Below are positions 23,400 through 35,949 of a stretch of 64,000 nt of DNA, one piece after another. Below the pieces are notes generated by a model that saw nothing but the letters and a program-made list of their open reading frames with translations, did not search any database and was not told where the DNA came from. The translations under genes and the position numbers were made by a program. The stretch is from Gnetum montanum (lineage: Eukaryota > Streptophyta > Gnetopsida > Gnetales > Gnetaceae): positions 282,759 to 346,758 of the forward strand of contig MNCI01034697.1 of assembly GCA_015680685.1 (NCBI GenBank). The letters run 5' to 3'. Every line of letters starts with the position of its first letter. Within the stretch, counting starts at the first letter, position 1.

Positions 23400-26300
23400 T
23401 ATAGTTTGTTGTTTGTGTTATTGAATGAGTATGATGTATGGCTACAACCAGTGTGGGATATACCATAGTAGGGTATGGAGAACTAGAAGATTATGGCACC
23501 ATGCCCATGGAGAAAACAAAAGCATTAGGGAAAGGTTCTATGACTTTGGGGGATGTTTGCCTTCCTGTATTTTGGCACAAATGAAATTATAATGATCTTC
23601 TTTAATGGCTATGAAATTAGGAATCTTCCCTCTAATTCTCAAATATCACCTACACTCAATGATAATAGGGTCTTTGGAATCATACACCCTTATGACTTGT
23701 TGGTTATGATCTTTCCCACTAAAGGTGAAGGAAAATTTGGTGGACTTTCAAAAAGGCATGGCTATAGTACTAAGGATTGCTTAAGAATAGACTATAAATG
23801 GTAAAATTGGAGTAAATACTAGTGAATGGAATTCAAAAACTCTTAGAGGAAATAAAAATGACAAAAAATGATGTGCTTACTACAATTAGTAAGTGGGGGA
23901 TAAGGCGGGTTAACCACTTTACCAGAAATGGAATATTGAAAAAGGTTAGCTTCAAACCTCACCCAAGTTGGCCACACAACTACCTCTATGTTAGGTATGA
24001 CAAGGGGGAAAAGAAGGTGGGTGAGATAATGGAAATCTCACACCTTCTTATTCCAACATTGGAGAGAGGGAGGAAAGTTTGAAGACCAAAATGGAAACTT
24101 GGCAAAATCCAAAGATGGTTTTGGCAGGCTACCAATTTTTATCAAAAAGGAGGGAAAAGTAGGCTTGGTTTGTATGGAAACCAATGTTATTTTAGTGGCA
24201 AAGAATATGGCAATAAAAATTTAATTTTTATTAAGTCTTCCATGCTAGCTTTGCTCTAGGAATTCAAAGTAAATATTATGAAATTCCAACACCCAAACTA
24301 CCTGTAGCTTCCATGCTAAGGTTTCTACTACAAGGGGGTAAAGGAACCATTGGATTCCTTGGGAGTTTTGGCTTCAAAAAACTAGAAAATGTCTCTCAAC
24401 TTGTAATAAAAGAAAATCTAGTTATTAAATTGGTCTCAAACCTTATCAATGCTAGCCTCCCAACTACTTCCACGCTGGGTTTGGAAAAAGGGGGTAAAGA
24501 AGAAGGGTAAGATGATGGGAATCTCACACCTCTAACCTCCATGTTGATGGGGGGAAGGCTGAAAAACAAAGTGGAAACCTGGTGTTTTCCACTAAAACTA
24601 TTTTTAGTCAATTGCCAATTCTTTTAGCTTGGAAAAGTGAGGGGAGGGGGAGGTGGGGGAAGGGGGGGAGGGGAAGCCAACTCATAGATAAGTTAAACCA
24701 CTCACTTTAGAAATTGGAGAATAAATTTTAGTAGTAAAAAGGAAAAAATAATAGGGGGGACAAGATATCAACACTGGCTTTGGGTTATAAAATTCACAAC
24801 AAATGATATGAAAGCCAAAATCCAACCACCTACAACTTCCATGCTATAGTTTTGGTCATAGGGGGAAAGATCAACATTAATTCTTCAAAGGTTTTGGCTG
24901 CAAAAATGTAGAAAAAGTGTGCAAAATGGAAACAAAAAGACTAGATCTGATAACAGAATTTAGGCAAAGGCCCTTCTTCTACTACTAAGAAAAACTATTG
25001 TGACTGAAAACCTTAATCGTTAGAAGAACACTAAGGATCCTTGATGCAAGCAATTCCCCAACACTGAATCCCTATGGCCTCCATGATAAACATGGAATTC
25101 TTGGCACCCTAGCCAAAAAATCAACCATGGACTTATGAGATGTGAAATGTGGAAATATAAATACATCCGAATAATGCACAAAAAATAAAATTTATTTTTG
25201 AACATAAAACTCAAAACTTAAAACTTTATTGAAAAAGAATAAAGTATAAGTTAGAGAAATGTATACAAATTATTCCTAGATAAGCAAAAAGGGGGTTCAC
25301 TTATGCAAGAGTTCAAAGCCTATTAAAGCCAATGTGATCTGCTCCATGATCTGGGTGCTAAGCCACTCTTGATGCTATCAAACCTTCCTTCACTACTACA
25401 ACCTTAGTTGGGTCACTACTGGGGGGGTGAGGAAGGTGGAAAATTTGGATGCCAAATTGCTTCATGCTAGGGTTTGTAAATCCTAGAAGTGTAGTGTTGA
25501 CACCAAAAATCCAGCAAATCTTAAGGCCATAATGCTTCCATGTTGGGGTGTAAGGGAATGCAAGTATGGGAACCTACAATAGCTCTTGAGTGCTTGAAAA
25601 TGCCCCAAGTGTGAAATTGTGTGTATGCAATTTGCTTGAGAATGGTGCCCTTACTTAGAATTAGTGAATAAAAAATGTTGAACTTGCTAAAAATTCCAAA
25701 AGCAAACTTACTTGTATGTCCAAAAATTTTTAAACCTATAAATGGTGTTCGAGGCTGGCTTTTATAGGATCTTTAGGCCATGAATGGAGCTAAAAATTGG
25801 CTATGAGTTGGCTACAAATTGGCTTTGAATTAGCTGCAAATTTGATGTAATTTTGATACAAATTTGATGAGATTTTGTGGCAAATTTGCTACCAAATTTA
25901 GGTGAGATGGGTGCCCAAATTTGGGGGGGTTACTATACATCATAAGTGCTTCCTCCCCCTCCCCACCCCCCAATGGCCATTTCATTTACTATGAATAGTA
26001 ACCAAGGCACACCTTCCACACTAAGCTCTCCACAATGCTTGTTGAAGTTGCTAGTCAACGTTGAAGTGCATGAATTGATGAATTTTGCTTCTTATGGCTT
26101 CCATGCTAGGGGGAAACTTTCCAAGTTGGGGGGGATGTGGGGGAGAGGGAAACTTGCATGCTAGAGGAAAATTTTTTAGTTTTTTTTTTGTGGGGGGGGG
26201 GGGGGGGGGGGGTGTGGGGTGGAGTTTCCAAGTTGTGCATTTTGTCTCCATGTTGAAGGAGGGAAAGTTTTCAAACTTCCCATCCTTCCATGCTGGGGCC

Positions 26301-26410
26301 AGGTGAGATCTACCCCGTGTAGGTGTTTCTAGCATAGAAAAATGTATAACCCCCCATAAAACCCATCAAATTACCCTTTTTTAACATTTCAGAAGGCATT
26401 TTTGACAACA
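23400..26410 (-). mobile_element. Element X 5' region (leader and probable LTR), motif-rich
   Basis: No convincing protein. The stretch holds at least ten copies of TTCCATGCTAGGG or close variants, for example 24237, 24308, 24467, 24836, 25459, 25533, 26097 and 26284. It also holds long G runs at 24639-24676 and 26192-26212, and C/G-rich pieces at 25921-25976. Upstream of gag on the minus strand, this is where the leader and 5' LTR of X should be. Exact LTR ends cannot be drawn because of the N run that follows. Confidence 0.4.
24639..24676 (+). repeat. G-rich purine tract
   Basis: Seven runs of three or more G separated by A or T in about 38 bp, so it could form a G-quadruplex. A second pure G run of about 21 bases is at 26192-26212. 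Confidence 0.6.
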
Positions 26411-26935
26411 NNNNNNNNNNNNNNNNNNNNNNNNNNNNNNNNNNNNNNNNNNNNNNNNNNNNNNNNNNNNNNNNNNNNNNNNNNNNNNNNNNNNNNNNNN
26501 NNNNNNNNNNNNNNNNNNNNNNNNNNNNNNNNNNNNNNNNNNNNNNNNNNNNNNNNNNNNNNNNNNNNNNNNNNNNNNNNNNNNNNNNNNNNNNNNNNNN
26601 NNNNNNNNNNNNNNNNNNNNNNNNNNNNNNNNNNNNNNNNNNNNNNNNNNNNNNNNNNNNNNNNNNNNNNNNNNNNNNNNNNNNNNNNNNNNNNNNNNNN
26701 NNNNNNNNNNNNNNNNNNNNNNNNNNNNNNNNNNNNNNNNNNNNNNNNNNNNNNNNNNNNNNNNNNNNNNNNNNNNNNNNNNNNNNNNNNNNNNNNNNNN
26801 NNNNNNNNNNNNNNNNNNNNNNNNNNNNNNNNNNNNNNNNNNNNNNNNNNNNNNNNNNNNNNNNNNNNNNNNNNNNNNNNNNNNNNNNNNNNNNNNNNNN
26901 NNNNNNNNNNNNNNNNNNNNNNNNNNNNNNNNNNN
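26411..26935. other. Assembly gap (525 N)
   Basis: Unresolved bases. The gap starts about 200 bp after a 21-base G run, which may explain the loss of sequence coverage. No feature can be called. Confidence 0.99.
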
Positions 26936-27154
26936 GCCCAAATATAGACACTAGGTGACTTTTTTCACTTGGGGAACAAGGCTTTAACCACTTATGAGGC
27001 ATTTTTCAACCCCAAAAATATAAAGTATGTGAAATTTCCCATTGTGGGTTACAATTTTCATATTTACAATGAAATTTTGCCTCGGGTTTCATGGGGTGAA
27101 AGCTACATGATGAAGAGTGGTTATAACATGCAAAATTTTGTGGTGTTTCATGGA
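26936..27154. other. Unassigned stretch between gap and E2
   Basis: No recognisable repeat or protein. It is either the end of X or the missing part of the E2 LTR replaced by other DNA. Confidence 0.3.
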
Positions 27155-27544
27155 ACATACTAGAGATGGCATAGTAGGCAAAGTGCTTAAATAAAGCATC
27201 AAGGAGGATGTGTCAATGCTCCTGCATTGATAGAGGGGATGCATTGGTGTAGGAAAGCCAATGCACCCCTACCATAATACTTTATACTCATTCTCCTATA
27301 TGAAAGCTAGGAGGCCTAGGAAAATATCAAAGCCTTCCGATAATCTTCAAACAAAGCTATAAACTTTCTAAGAAGCTTGAAACATGCTCCAAACCTAAAA
27401 ACATGAACTAGAAAGCAAGGATGCATACTTGGAAGATAGAAACCTCAACCATGTATATGAAAACCATAAACACTAGGTGCATGAGATGCATCCCAAATCT
27501 AGGGGTTACAATTAATTGATAAAATGTTACTAGAAGACTCATCA
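27155..27544 (-). repeat. E2 3' LTR, truncated
   Basis: Matches 38330-38704 over about 390 bp, with shared landmarks such as AAGCTTGAAACATGCTCCAA, ACACTAGGTGCAT and the end GACTCATCA. The match stops at about 27155, so the part with the TATA box is missing. A T/A-rich stretch and the N run lie just to the left. Confidence 0.75.
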
Positions 27545-27560
27545 TATCCCCACAAATAAG
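27545..27560 (-). other. E2 polypurine tract
   Basis: Minus strand CTTATTTGTGGGGATA abuts the LTR start TGATGAGTC. It resembles the E1 tract AGTTGTGGGGGTA. Confidence 0.55.
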
Positions 27561-27829
27561 TAAAAATAGTCCCATAGATTTAAAACTCAAAACATAAGAC
27601 TAGAACTAGATACATTATATGATTAATGCAAACAATATAATGGACACATGAACATATCTTAACTATGTTACAATAGAGTATAAGCCACCACATCAAGAAA
27701 TGCCAAGGGGTGGTGGTTGAGAGAAGAATCCCCTTGATGTGCTTTCTTGATAGGAAAATAAGCTAGAAAAGCTAGGTGTGAACATGCAAAATATTTGAAT
27801 TTATGCTTCTAAGTCTATCACCCTTGTTT

Positions 27830-28628
27830 AGAGCTATTAGTTTTACTTATGCATCAATCCTTACTCTTGTAGAAGTGGTTATCATCATTCCTCAACATCA
27901 GCCTAAAACCACTCATGACTCCTCTTAGCCTGTAAGAGCTCATGCTTAGCAACATCTAGTTCAACCATCACTCGATAGAGTTTCTTTTCTAGTTGTATGC
28001 ATGATCAATCTGTAGAAGTTTAAATCACATAGAGATACCTCCTTTGTTTCACCTGCACATCCTCCTTAGCTTCCTTGATTCTCCTCTCAAGGACAACAAT
28101 ACCTACTTCATGGCAAAGAATGTAAAGGTTTTTCAAAAGGTCTATTTTCTCCTGAAATGTTAGTTCACTTGTGCCCATTTGTCAAAGTTTGATGTGCAAT
28201 GTCTCAAATTTATCCTTAATATGATGCCTCATCCTAATTACTCATTCATTCAAGAGAGCTACAATTTTGTGCAATCTGCACACCTCGACATCCCAAGTTA
28301 CCTACTTAATTAAATGGATCTTTTTGAGCTTATCAATTTTCTTCGTAGTCTTATTTGTTAGCTCCTCCTATAAGTTCCAACACTTCTTTTCTATGTGGAG
28401 GTACTTGTCCTAAAATTGGTTCATGATTTGACTTTTGTCCTTCAACCATTGCACCTACTAAGAAATGAAAAGTATGTGTTTTCTCTTTTTCTAACTCATT
28501 CTTTTCAATTCTTTCATTCTTTACATTTTAATTTGGTACTCCAAGCCATCTTTCATTAATATAGCTTTCTCACCAACCTGGCATGCCTAAATTTTTTTAG
28601 CTAATAAGTGCTTAATCCACACCTCTAT
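27830..28628 (-). pseudogene. E2 extra ORF, C-terminal coiled-coil part
   Basis: Minus-strand frames are rich in Lys, Glu and Leu with heptad-like spacing (KKIDKLKKIHLI, FQEKIDLLKNLYIL, LERRIKEAKEDVQVKQRR). This matches in character and position the coiled-coil tail of the E1 extra ORF (2.9-4.0 kb). It lies between the solo LTR and the polypurine tract, so I read it as the 3' half of the same gene whose 5' half is at 30711-32400. Frequent stops. Confidence 0.45.
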
Positions 28629-30710
28629 TGTGACATCCCATTCCTAGATGTCATAAAAACACAATCACTTAATTTATTACATTCATCGTATTCTTAAATA
28701 ATTTAATGAAAACATCATATAATACTTGATAACTGAATTAACTAGTAAATGAATAATTGATACAGGAAGCAAAAAATTTTATTAATCAAATAGAGTGTAC
28801 TGTAACACCCTATGGGTTATCTTCCCATGTCACTTAAGCCTTAGAGGCAATCTGGAACTACCACCATGGTTAGGTTGTCCATCTAAAGGGGTGATCAGTC
28901 CCTTCATGTCCCACTTCATCCAACTCCCATCACTTGCCTTTCCAAGCTTTGCAAATCCATGCCAACATGACCTTTAAACTGATCTTAAATGGTATAGGTT
29001 AAGCCTATTCCTGAGGGATACATGAATAATCATAACTCCTCATTATAACGACAGCAAACATCGATCGTTGAAAATACCGAATGAAAGTCTGTGTACACAA
29101 TTCTAACCCTAGATCCGTGCGAGGACCGTGCTGGAGAGAAAACGAATCTGAGGTGCCCTGAACGGTCTTGTCGATCAGACAGGGACTTACTTGATCAGTA
29201 AAATTTTGTGATGTTTAGATGACAAACTGATGGTTCTTTATGAGAAGATATAATATTGTTAATTTTGAAGATAACTGAAAATGATGTAATGGATTTAAAG
29301 CGATTTGCGAGATTCATGTGAATAGGGAACAAGAGATCAAATTTAGAACGTAGGCAATCCCAAGATCTGGGATTCAACTCATGAACCAAATATATTAGAT
29401 ACAATGTTTACAAGCAGACTTCAATTTAAGTGAAGTACATGCCAACAACAAGAAGGTTGTTCAAAGATGGAGCAAGCAAAGGTCGATCTACCTTGTTCTA
29501 GCGGATCTGGGTACAAGGAGGTTGGTCCCAAAGTAGAATGTCCATCAAACAACTATTTCTGACTGAAGATTCTTGCCAATTGCGTTCGATACTCTTGCGA
29601 TTACTAATCCTCTTTGTTCTCTTGTTAATCCTTGCTAAAAGTTGTCAACGATTACCAATGGAAGGAAAAATCGCTCATAGAGAAAATTTGTCAAATCTTA
29701 AGAGAAATCTTTTGCCAACCCTTTGATCTTTGTCGACTGGAGTATTTATAAGATTAGGGTCAGGAGAAAAATGCGGTTTAGATAATGTGTTGTCCTAAAC
29801 CTGCAAAATTCCGTTGACCTGATGTGTTTGTTGTTGAAGCTTGCGATGCCATACGACCTTGCTTTCTAAAGCATCACGCATCGTAAACCACCCTTGTAGG
29901 AGCTTTGGCAACAAATTGTCCTTTAATTACATTGCGATGTGCTAGAGAGCGTATTATGACATATGAACTACTGATTTCTGAATTGTGCTGTTGCTGCTTG
30001 CATTACGCTGCGTTATACTAAATTACGCATCATAGCGTAATTCAGCGTAAAATAGCGAAACTGCAAAAAGTTGAAGTATTGTCACCGTGCTTCCTCTGTT
30101 TTTGATCAATCCTTCTAGGGTTTATTATGCCACACTATGTAACGCAGCGTAATAGAACCCGTAACCTAAGAAAGAAAACCTACTGAAATGCATAGCATGC
30201 TACAGATCATTTGTCTAAACCTTGAGATTTTTGCTGGGTCGCCGAAGTTTTGAATGTTTGTCATCTTTGATGTTGTTGTGCACTGCCTTTTGACATTACG
30301 CTGCATAACGCAATGTTACGCCATGTTGCGTAATGCAGTGTAGTACGCTAAAAGTTAAGATTTTGAAACATGAAAAACTCGCAACGATGAAGGCTTGCCA
30401 CCATGCACCCATCGTTTTGTTTAGTCTTCTGAAATTTATTTGTACTGTGCTGTGCCTTGTCGCGACTCCTTGCCTGAATTACTAGATTTTGCCGAACTAT
30501 CAAGGCTTTGAAATTTTTATGGTGTTTCACTCATAACAAGGTATCCCTTCATTTGAAGGTTAATTGCATTTTTGCAATTTTTTTCATCCTTCACAAGGGA
30601 TGGTACATTACATTTGTAGTAATTATGGAATATGCAAGTATCAATGGTGTAAGATGTTCTAATTGTTCATGTAATCATTGTAACTCAGCTTGGCTTCTTC
30701 ATAACTCACA
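28629..30710 (-). repeat. Probable solo LTR nested in E2
   Basis: About 2.1 kb that interrupts the E2 extra ORF. It begins TGTGACATCC on the plus strand, as the E2 LTR does at 37843, and ends near AACTCACA at 30710. On the minus strand it has a TATA-like box TATAAATA (29743-29750). Upstream of that (29996-30353) is a cluster of TTACGC and GCGTAA words. It is far richer in CpG than its surroundings, so it is probably the youngest insertion here. The ends are approximate and no clear target duplication was found. Confidence 0.45.
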
Positions 30711-32400
30711 TAGATAGAATATCCTATCAACATTAGTGGTTTACAGCTCAACTAGTATCTTAACACATTTGGTCTTCACTATACTATCAATGTTTTCAAC
30801 AACTTAGTATCATGACAACTCTTTGCTCCTCCTTCACCTAGCAACTTGTCCTAAGTTGATCAATGGGTACCTGAAGGACTTCAACCACATACTAGACATT
30901 ATGCATGCTATGTCATGATTGATGTGAAGAGGAAATACTTTGTGAAGGCACATGAATGTAAGACTAAACAAGGGCATCAAATAAGCCATGAGTGGATCAT
31001 TTAACAATGGAAGAGGGAATTGAAAAAGATCCTTTCTTATTGTCTCACCACCCCTAGTGGCTTCCATCATTTGTAGAAACTTGCTATCAAGGTCTTTTGA
31101 TCCTTCAATGTGGATTTTGATAGCCTACCCCTCACCTTTGATATGAATGATAGGCCAAAAATTGTCACCAAGAAGAAGTTCCTAGCTTTACTTGATATTG
31201 AAGCTGGGAGGTTGGGAAATGAATCTACTAAGCTATTGCACTTGCATTCAGTGAGATACTAGAGGTATAATTGGTGCATTGGATTGGCACTAGTAGAGCT
31301 CATCTAAAGGTCAAATATGGAATACCTCTATGAAAGGCATGTCGTACTCTAAGTTAGGTACATCCAATGACCTCATGGCATCATTGTGAAGCAACCACCA
31401 TTATGTTTCCCTAATCTACCATACCTATTATTGTGGGATTTCCTCCTACATGATTAACTATGCCTACCAATTTAAAAAGTGTCTAGATTAATCCTTGAAA
31501 TGCATAGACCTCCCTCCTATCTCTAGCCACATCTTTGATTTTCTGGATCATGCCCTTTTAGAGAAAATATGGGATGTTGATGGCATACTTTCCCTTCATC
31601 ATAGCCATAATCTTAGTTCCCCAAATAGAAATACCCAATGAATGTTTTGTGAATATAAAGTTATGCATGAAAACTTTGTACATAGCATTTTAGACCAAGG
31701 AAATTTTTGACATCTTCACCTCAGCCTTATCCATATCAAAGGCCTTCAACATAACTCTCAATTTAAGCTTGGGCTCAATCTTTTAGGTCTATAGCCATCA
31801 CATATTCATTTGTTCATTGAAAAATCATATAGCCTATCAAATGACCCACGTGGAAATAGGCACAGTAACCACCAAAAAAGGTCACGAAACCATCAATAGC
31901 AAGGTTTTGATAAAATTCCTCTACCTCGTAGTGATACCATGTGAAGCATTGGATGATGTATTCATAAAAGCTTGTCCAATGTAGTGACTACTTGAGCTTA
32001 GGGTGACCAAGCTCAAGGAATTGATGATTTTTTTCTCTTCATGGATGGATTATTGGTGAACATCATGAGCACCCACATCCTCTTAGATGTCATTTTTATC
32101 CTCTTCATCATCTTCTATTGGCTCCTCTAGCACTTGTTTAGTTACCTACTAATACACATGTGCTAGATCTAAGAATTGAGAACATGAATATCTATCCCCT
32201 AATCAACTTTTGGTTGGAGGCCTTTCTAGAGAATGACCTATAGGCTATCAAACAATACCTAGAGGTTCTAGATTATGGGATTAAAGTTCTTTCCCTTCTT
32301 CTTCCTTACCAACTAGTAATTCTTACAAAGATCTATAGACAAAGGCCTCAAATTGTTCAACCTTAGTCCTCCTTGTTCTATGGGACTTGGTTCATATTCT
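30711..32400 (-). pseudogene. E2 extra ORF, N-terminal part
   Basis: Third copy of the extra ORF family. On the minus strand near 31.49-31.59 kb the frame reads KGKYAINIPYFL, MIQKIKDVARDRREVYAFQGLI and TLFKLVGI. This parallels GKFPINLP..ALPFPCLI..KLCK in E1 and GKVNANLP..FALPFPCLIKKLCKCAGI at 60.0-60.1 kb. Further upstream, near 31.9 kb, is EVEEFYQNLAIDGF, resembling the FYxNL motif of plant transposon-associated ORFs. The start codon was not identified. Stops and shifts throughout. Confidence 0.45.
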
Positions 32401-35250
32401 CCCCAACATAATTAACTATGAAATCTACTAAAAATCAAGTGATTTTTCCCTAGGCATTATACTACCATTGCCAAGATTGTGCATGAGAATATTGATAAAT
32501 GTAACCATTAGAAGACACTTGAAAAAACATCATCACAACCTTTGAAATGTGGCATGTGTGGGTAAGGGTGGATGAGGTAGAAATGTTTAAATGACTAATA
32601 AAAACATTAAATTCATGCTTGAAGTGGTTTATCTCCCCCACAACTAAGCTACAAGGCACTATGCTTGAATCACTACTAGAACACCAAGGATAGGATAACC
32701 TAGGAAGAATGCATGAAAAATTATTACCAATTTGCTTGTAAGGTGAAATTTTTGGTAGATTTCACTTTTTTTGATCCACTGGAGCATTGGAAGAGAGGAA
32801 AACACAAAGGAAAAGGTAAAAGCCATTGTTTGGGATACCCCAAACTATATATAAGGTTGTTAATACTTGGGGGGATATGCTGGTGCAAGGGTGCCAACAC
32901 CCTTACATTGATGTAGGGATGTGTCAACACATCCTTCCAATTACGTAAAATTACCTAGCTCTATTCCCATGCCTTTAACTTATCTTTGACTACCACTAGA
33001 GCACCATTCAAGGACTATATCATGCTGGAGTCACCCAAGATTAATCTCACAAGACATATAAGAAGTAGAACAAGAAGAGCATTACAAACTTACCTCAAAC
33101 AACATTATGCGTCATGGAAAGACATTAATTGGTTAATTTATGTAATCCCATGAACCAAGGACTAGAAAAAAGGGGTTATAATAGCAAGAAATGATTATAA
33201 CACCAAGGATAATAAAATATAAGCACAATTAAGGTAGATCAATAAAGTTTAGCATGGTCAAACCTTGAAGCAAAAAGAGTTAATACTTAACAAGTGAAAG
33301 ATCAATCAAGTGCTACATGTAATGCAACCCTTACCATCGCTGGGAAATTAGCTTTGTATGAGTAACATATGATGCTTATCCACCAAGGATTCACAAGGGA
33401 CTCCTCCTCAAAAAAGGCATTTGCCTTCATTGTTCTTGTCCTATTAATGAGACACCCATGCATTCTCAACAACCAATGAAACATTAGCATCATATGCAAG
33501 TCCATCCCCTTGGATGGTCAGACCACATCCTTTGTATTACTTCATCAACCTCCTATCACACACAACCATGGACAACAATGGAATAGAAGAGATAAAGAAT
33601 TAATAATGGATGAGAGAGAAATTGACAGAATGCAACATTAATAGATCCCTAGCCAACCATTCAATTAGCTTATGGAGCACATGAGCATGTCCTAGACCCC
33701 ACAAGAGATTTGATATCACATCCTTTCATTGTTACTCATTCACATAATAGGGATCAACCTCCAAGTCTCCTTTCAAAGCCCAAGATCATACTAGCCTCAT
33801 GTAATGTCATCTAGCCTTGACTACTTTGCAGTATAATCTTTGATGTACACCAAACCAAGAAAACATGCCACAAAAAATTTGGAAGTTAAGATTCTGCTTT
33901 GGTTTTCCTTCATCCATGCACATGCGCATGGTAGGCTCCCTAGATTTTGCTCTACCAGAAACCTTTCACTGATTCCCTTAGCAACACTAACAATCCCACA
34001 TCCCACAAAAACCACAATACCATGACCATCAAGGGAAAATTTTTTGGATTCAAATCTAGTCAAGGCTTAGATCAAGGATGAAGATTGTTGATCCAAAGAA
34101 CAAATGATTAGAGACTTGCGTGAATGTGGCAATTGACATTACCAAGGTTCATCAAGAAAGAGACTTCTAGGCCTTCATGGTCATGTGTAGGGATGAGGAA
34201 AATATTATCTTGGATTGCAACTTTATGGGAAGTCAACTAATCTAAGCAATGGGTTGAACATGAGAAAGGTTTACACAGTCATAAGTTCAACCACTAGTTT
34301 GACTTTGACATGAGCAAGTATGAGATTGGTGTGGTTGGTAAACATATCATTTTGCACAAAAAATAAGCTTGAAAGTACATTGTTCTTTCCATCACCTCTT
34401 TAATATTTTCTCTTTCTTCTTTTCTTCATTTTTTTCAAATCTTCTTTTCTTTTTATCATCATTTTTTATTTTTTTTTTATTTCTCACATATTTTCATATA
34501 TATTTCTTTTCATGTTTATTTCTTTCATAGGAATATTTTTCTTGATGGAGTAGGGAATCATGGGAATGATTGGAGTACTAGATCACCACTTACATGAACA
34601 TAAGAATTCATCACCCACCACATGGCATGCATAGATTCATGAAATCATAAATCTCTTCTAACTGGGGTGGCCAAGAAAGGCACCACATGCAACTTGGTCC
34701 AATTACACCAATTACACCCATCCAATGATTACAAGAACCCTCAATGATACACCCTTTCAATACCAATAACCAATAACTCTTCTAAGATTTCAATGCTCAC
34801 ATCCAAAGATGTGGACCCACCACTTGTCCATAGTTCTAATAGCATTAGCTTCACCACTCATAACGTGAGTCTTTTTTCCCTGATGAATCTGAGCCTAGTG
34901 CACCAGTGATGGATAGAAGGAAAGTATGTGGATGAATATTGTTGTATAGGCATTCTATTAATCAAAACTCCATATTATACCTTTTTAGTGCTCTTGCATC
35001 ATCATTGCATATGTAGCTCATCCATCGATCATTGACCTATTGGATGAGCATTCATAAAGCTCTTAAAGTGATTTTCTCACATACATATACAAAACAAAAT
35101 ACAAAAGAAAAAAAATCTCATGATTGGTTATTTTTTAAGCTCAAAGAAGTGAAAAATTCTAACTAAACATACTAATCCTTATTAATTACATAAATAGAAA
35201 TAGTAGGAAAAAAAATTTTGACATGTTATGAAGGATTTCTCCCCCATGAC
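32401..35250. other. Unassigned stretch where E2 pol should be
   Basis: No RT, RNase H or integrase motif seen on either strand. A hairpin-like block at 32880-32935 (GTGCCAACACCC.. with ..GATGTGTCAACACATCC) resembles the U3 block of the E2 LTR at 38360-38420 and has TATATATA just to its left (32846-32853), so part may be another LTR. A T-rich tract at 34390-34530 resembles the plus-strand tract after integrase in E4. The open stretches at 33302-33505 and 33821-34063 match nothing I know. Confidence 0.35.
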
Positions 35251-35314
35251 TAATCCATGCCTATCACCTAAAAAGTCTCTCTAAGTATTAAATTGGGCAT
35301 TAAGCATGCTCAAA

Positions 35315-35740
35315 GATTAAATATGTTCATTAGAGTGCCTCAGGTATTGCCCAAAAGATGCTCTATCTAGCTCATGTGAATGGCCTATGGCCACAATGTA
35401 GCGGGATATTCTCTTGTAGTACATCTTCCCCATATCATCCCACCTATCGATCTCAAGATGGAGGTCTTGGAAAGCCAACCTAGCATTTGTAATGATTAAC
35501 CAAGCTCTTCCCATGATAATTGGAGTATCCTATTCCATGTTATCTTCTAATCTAAGCACCAAGAAATTAGTGGGATATGACCAATCTATAAAAAATGTAA
35601 TTACATTACATACCTATTTCATGAAGCATACGTATCATTGATCTACTAGCTCAAGTCAAATGTCACTATGTTTGAGAGAACGAAGCCTCCAATCTAGGTA
35701 CTACTAGAATAAAATGAGATTGACTCTCCAAACAGAGTCA
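35315..35740 (-). pseudogene. E2 retropepsin-like protease
   Basis: On the minus strand the frame reads CDSVWRVNLI near 35.71 kb, YPTNFLVLRLEDN near 35.55 kb and IIMGRAWLIITNARLAFQDL near 35.49 kb. It aligns with the E1 and E4 proteases (VNLIS, DFLVIKV, IIMGRxWL, DLxLEI). The catalytic loop keeps Asp-Ser but not the Gly. The last part is open from 35317 to 35514. Confidence 0.7.
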
Positions 35741-35949
35741 CAAAGAGGTAGGTAATGATCCTTTTTCCCAATCTAGATCTCCATCATGGGACTACCAAGA
35801 TCTACTCACTTCGTAAGCAACCATCATTCCGTAACTACCTGCATTACCTCCATAGACATAGGGATGGTAACAACATTACCATGAGGTTTCATCATGCTAT
35901 CTTCATCAAACATAGTAATGGAACTTATCCATGAAGTAGATACTATAGT

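Noticed and set aside
26310-27002. Long open frames across the N run
   Set aside because: They exist only because N codons are not counted as stops.
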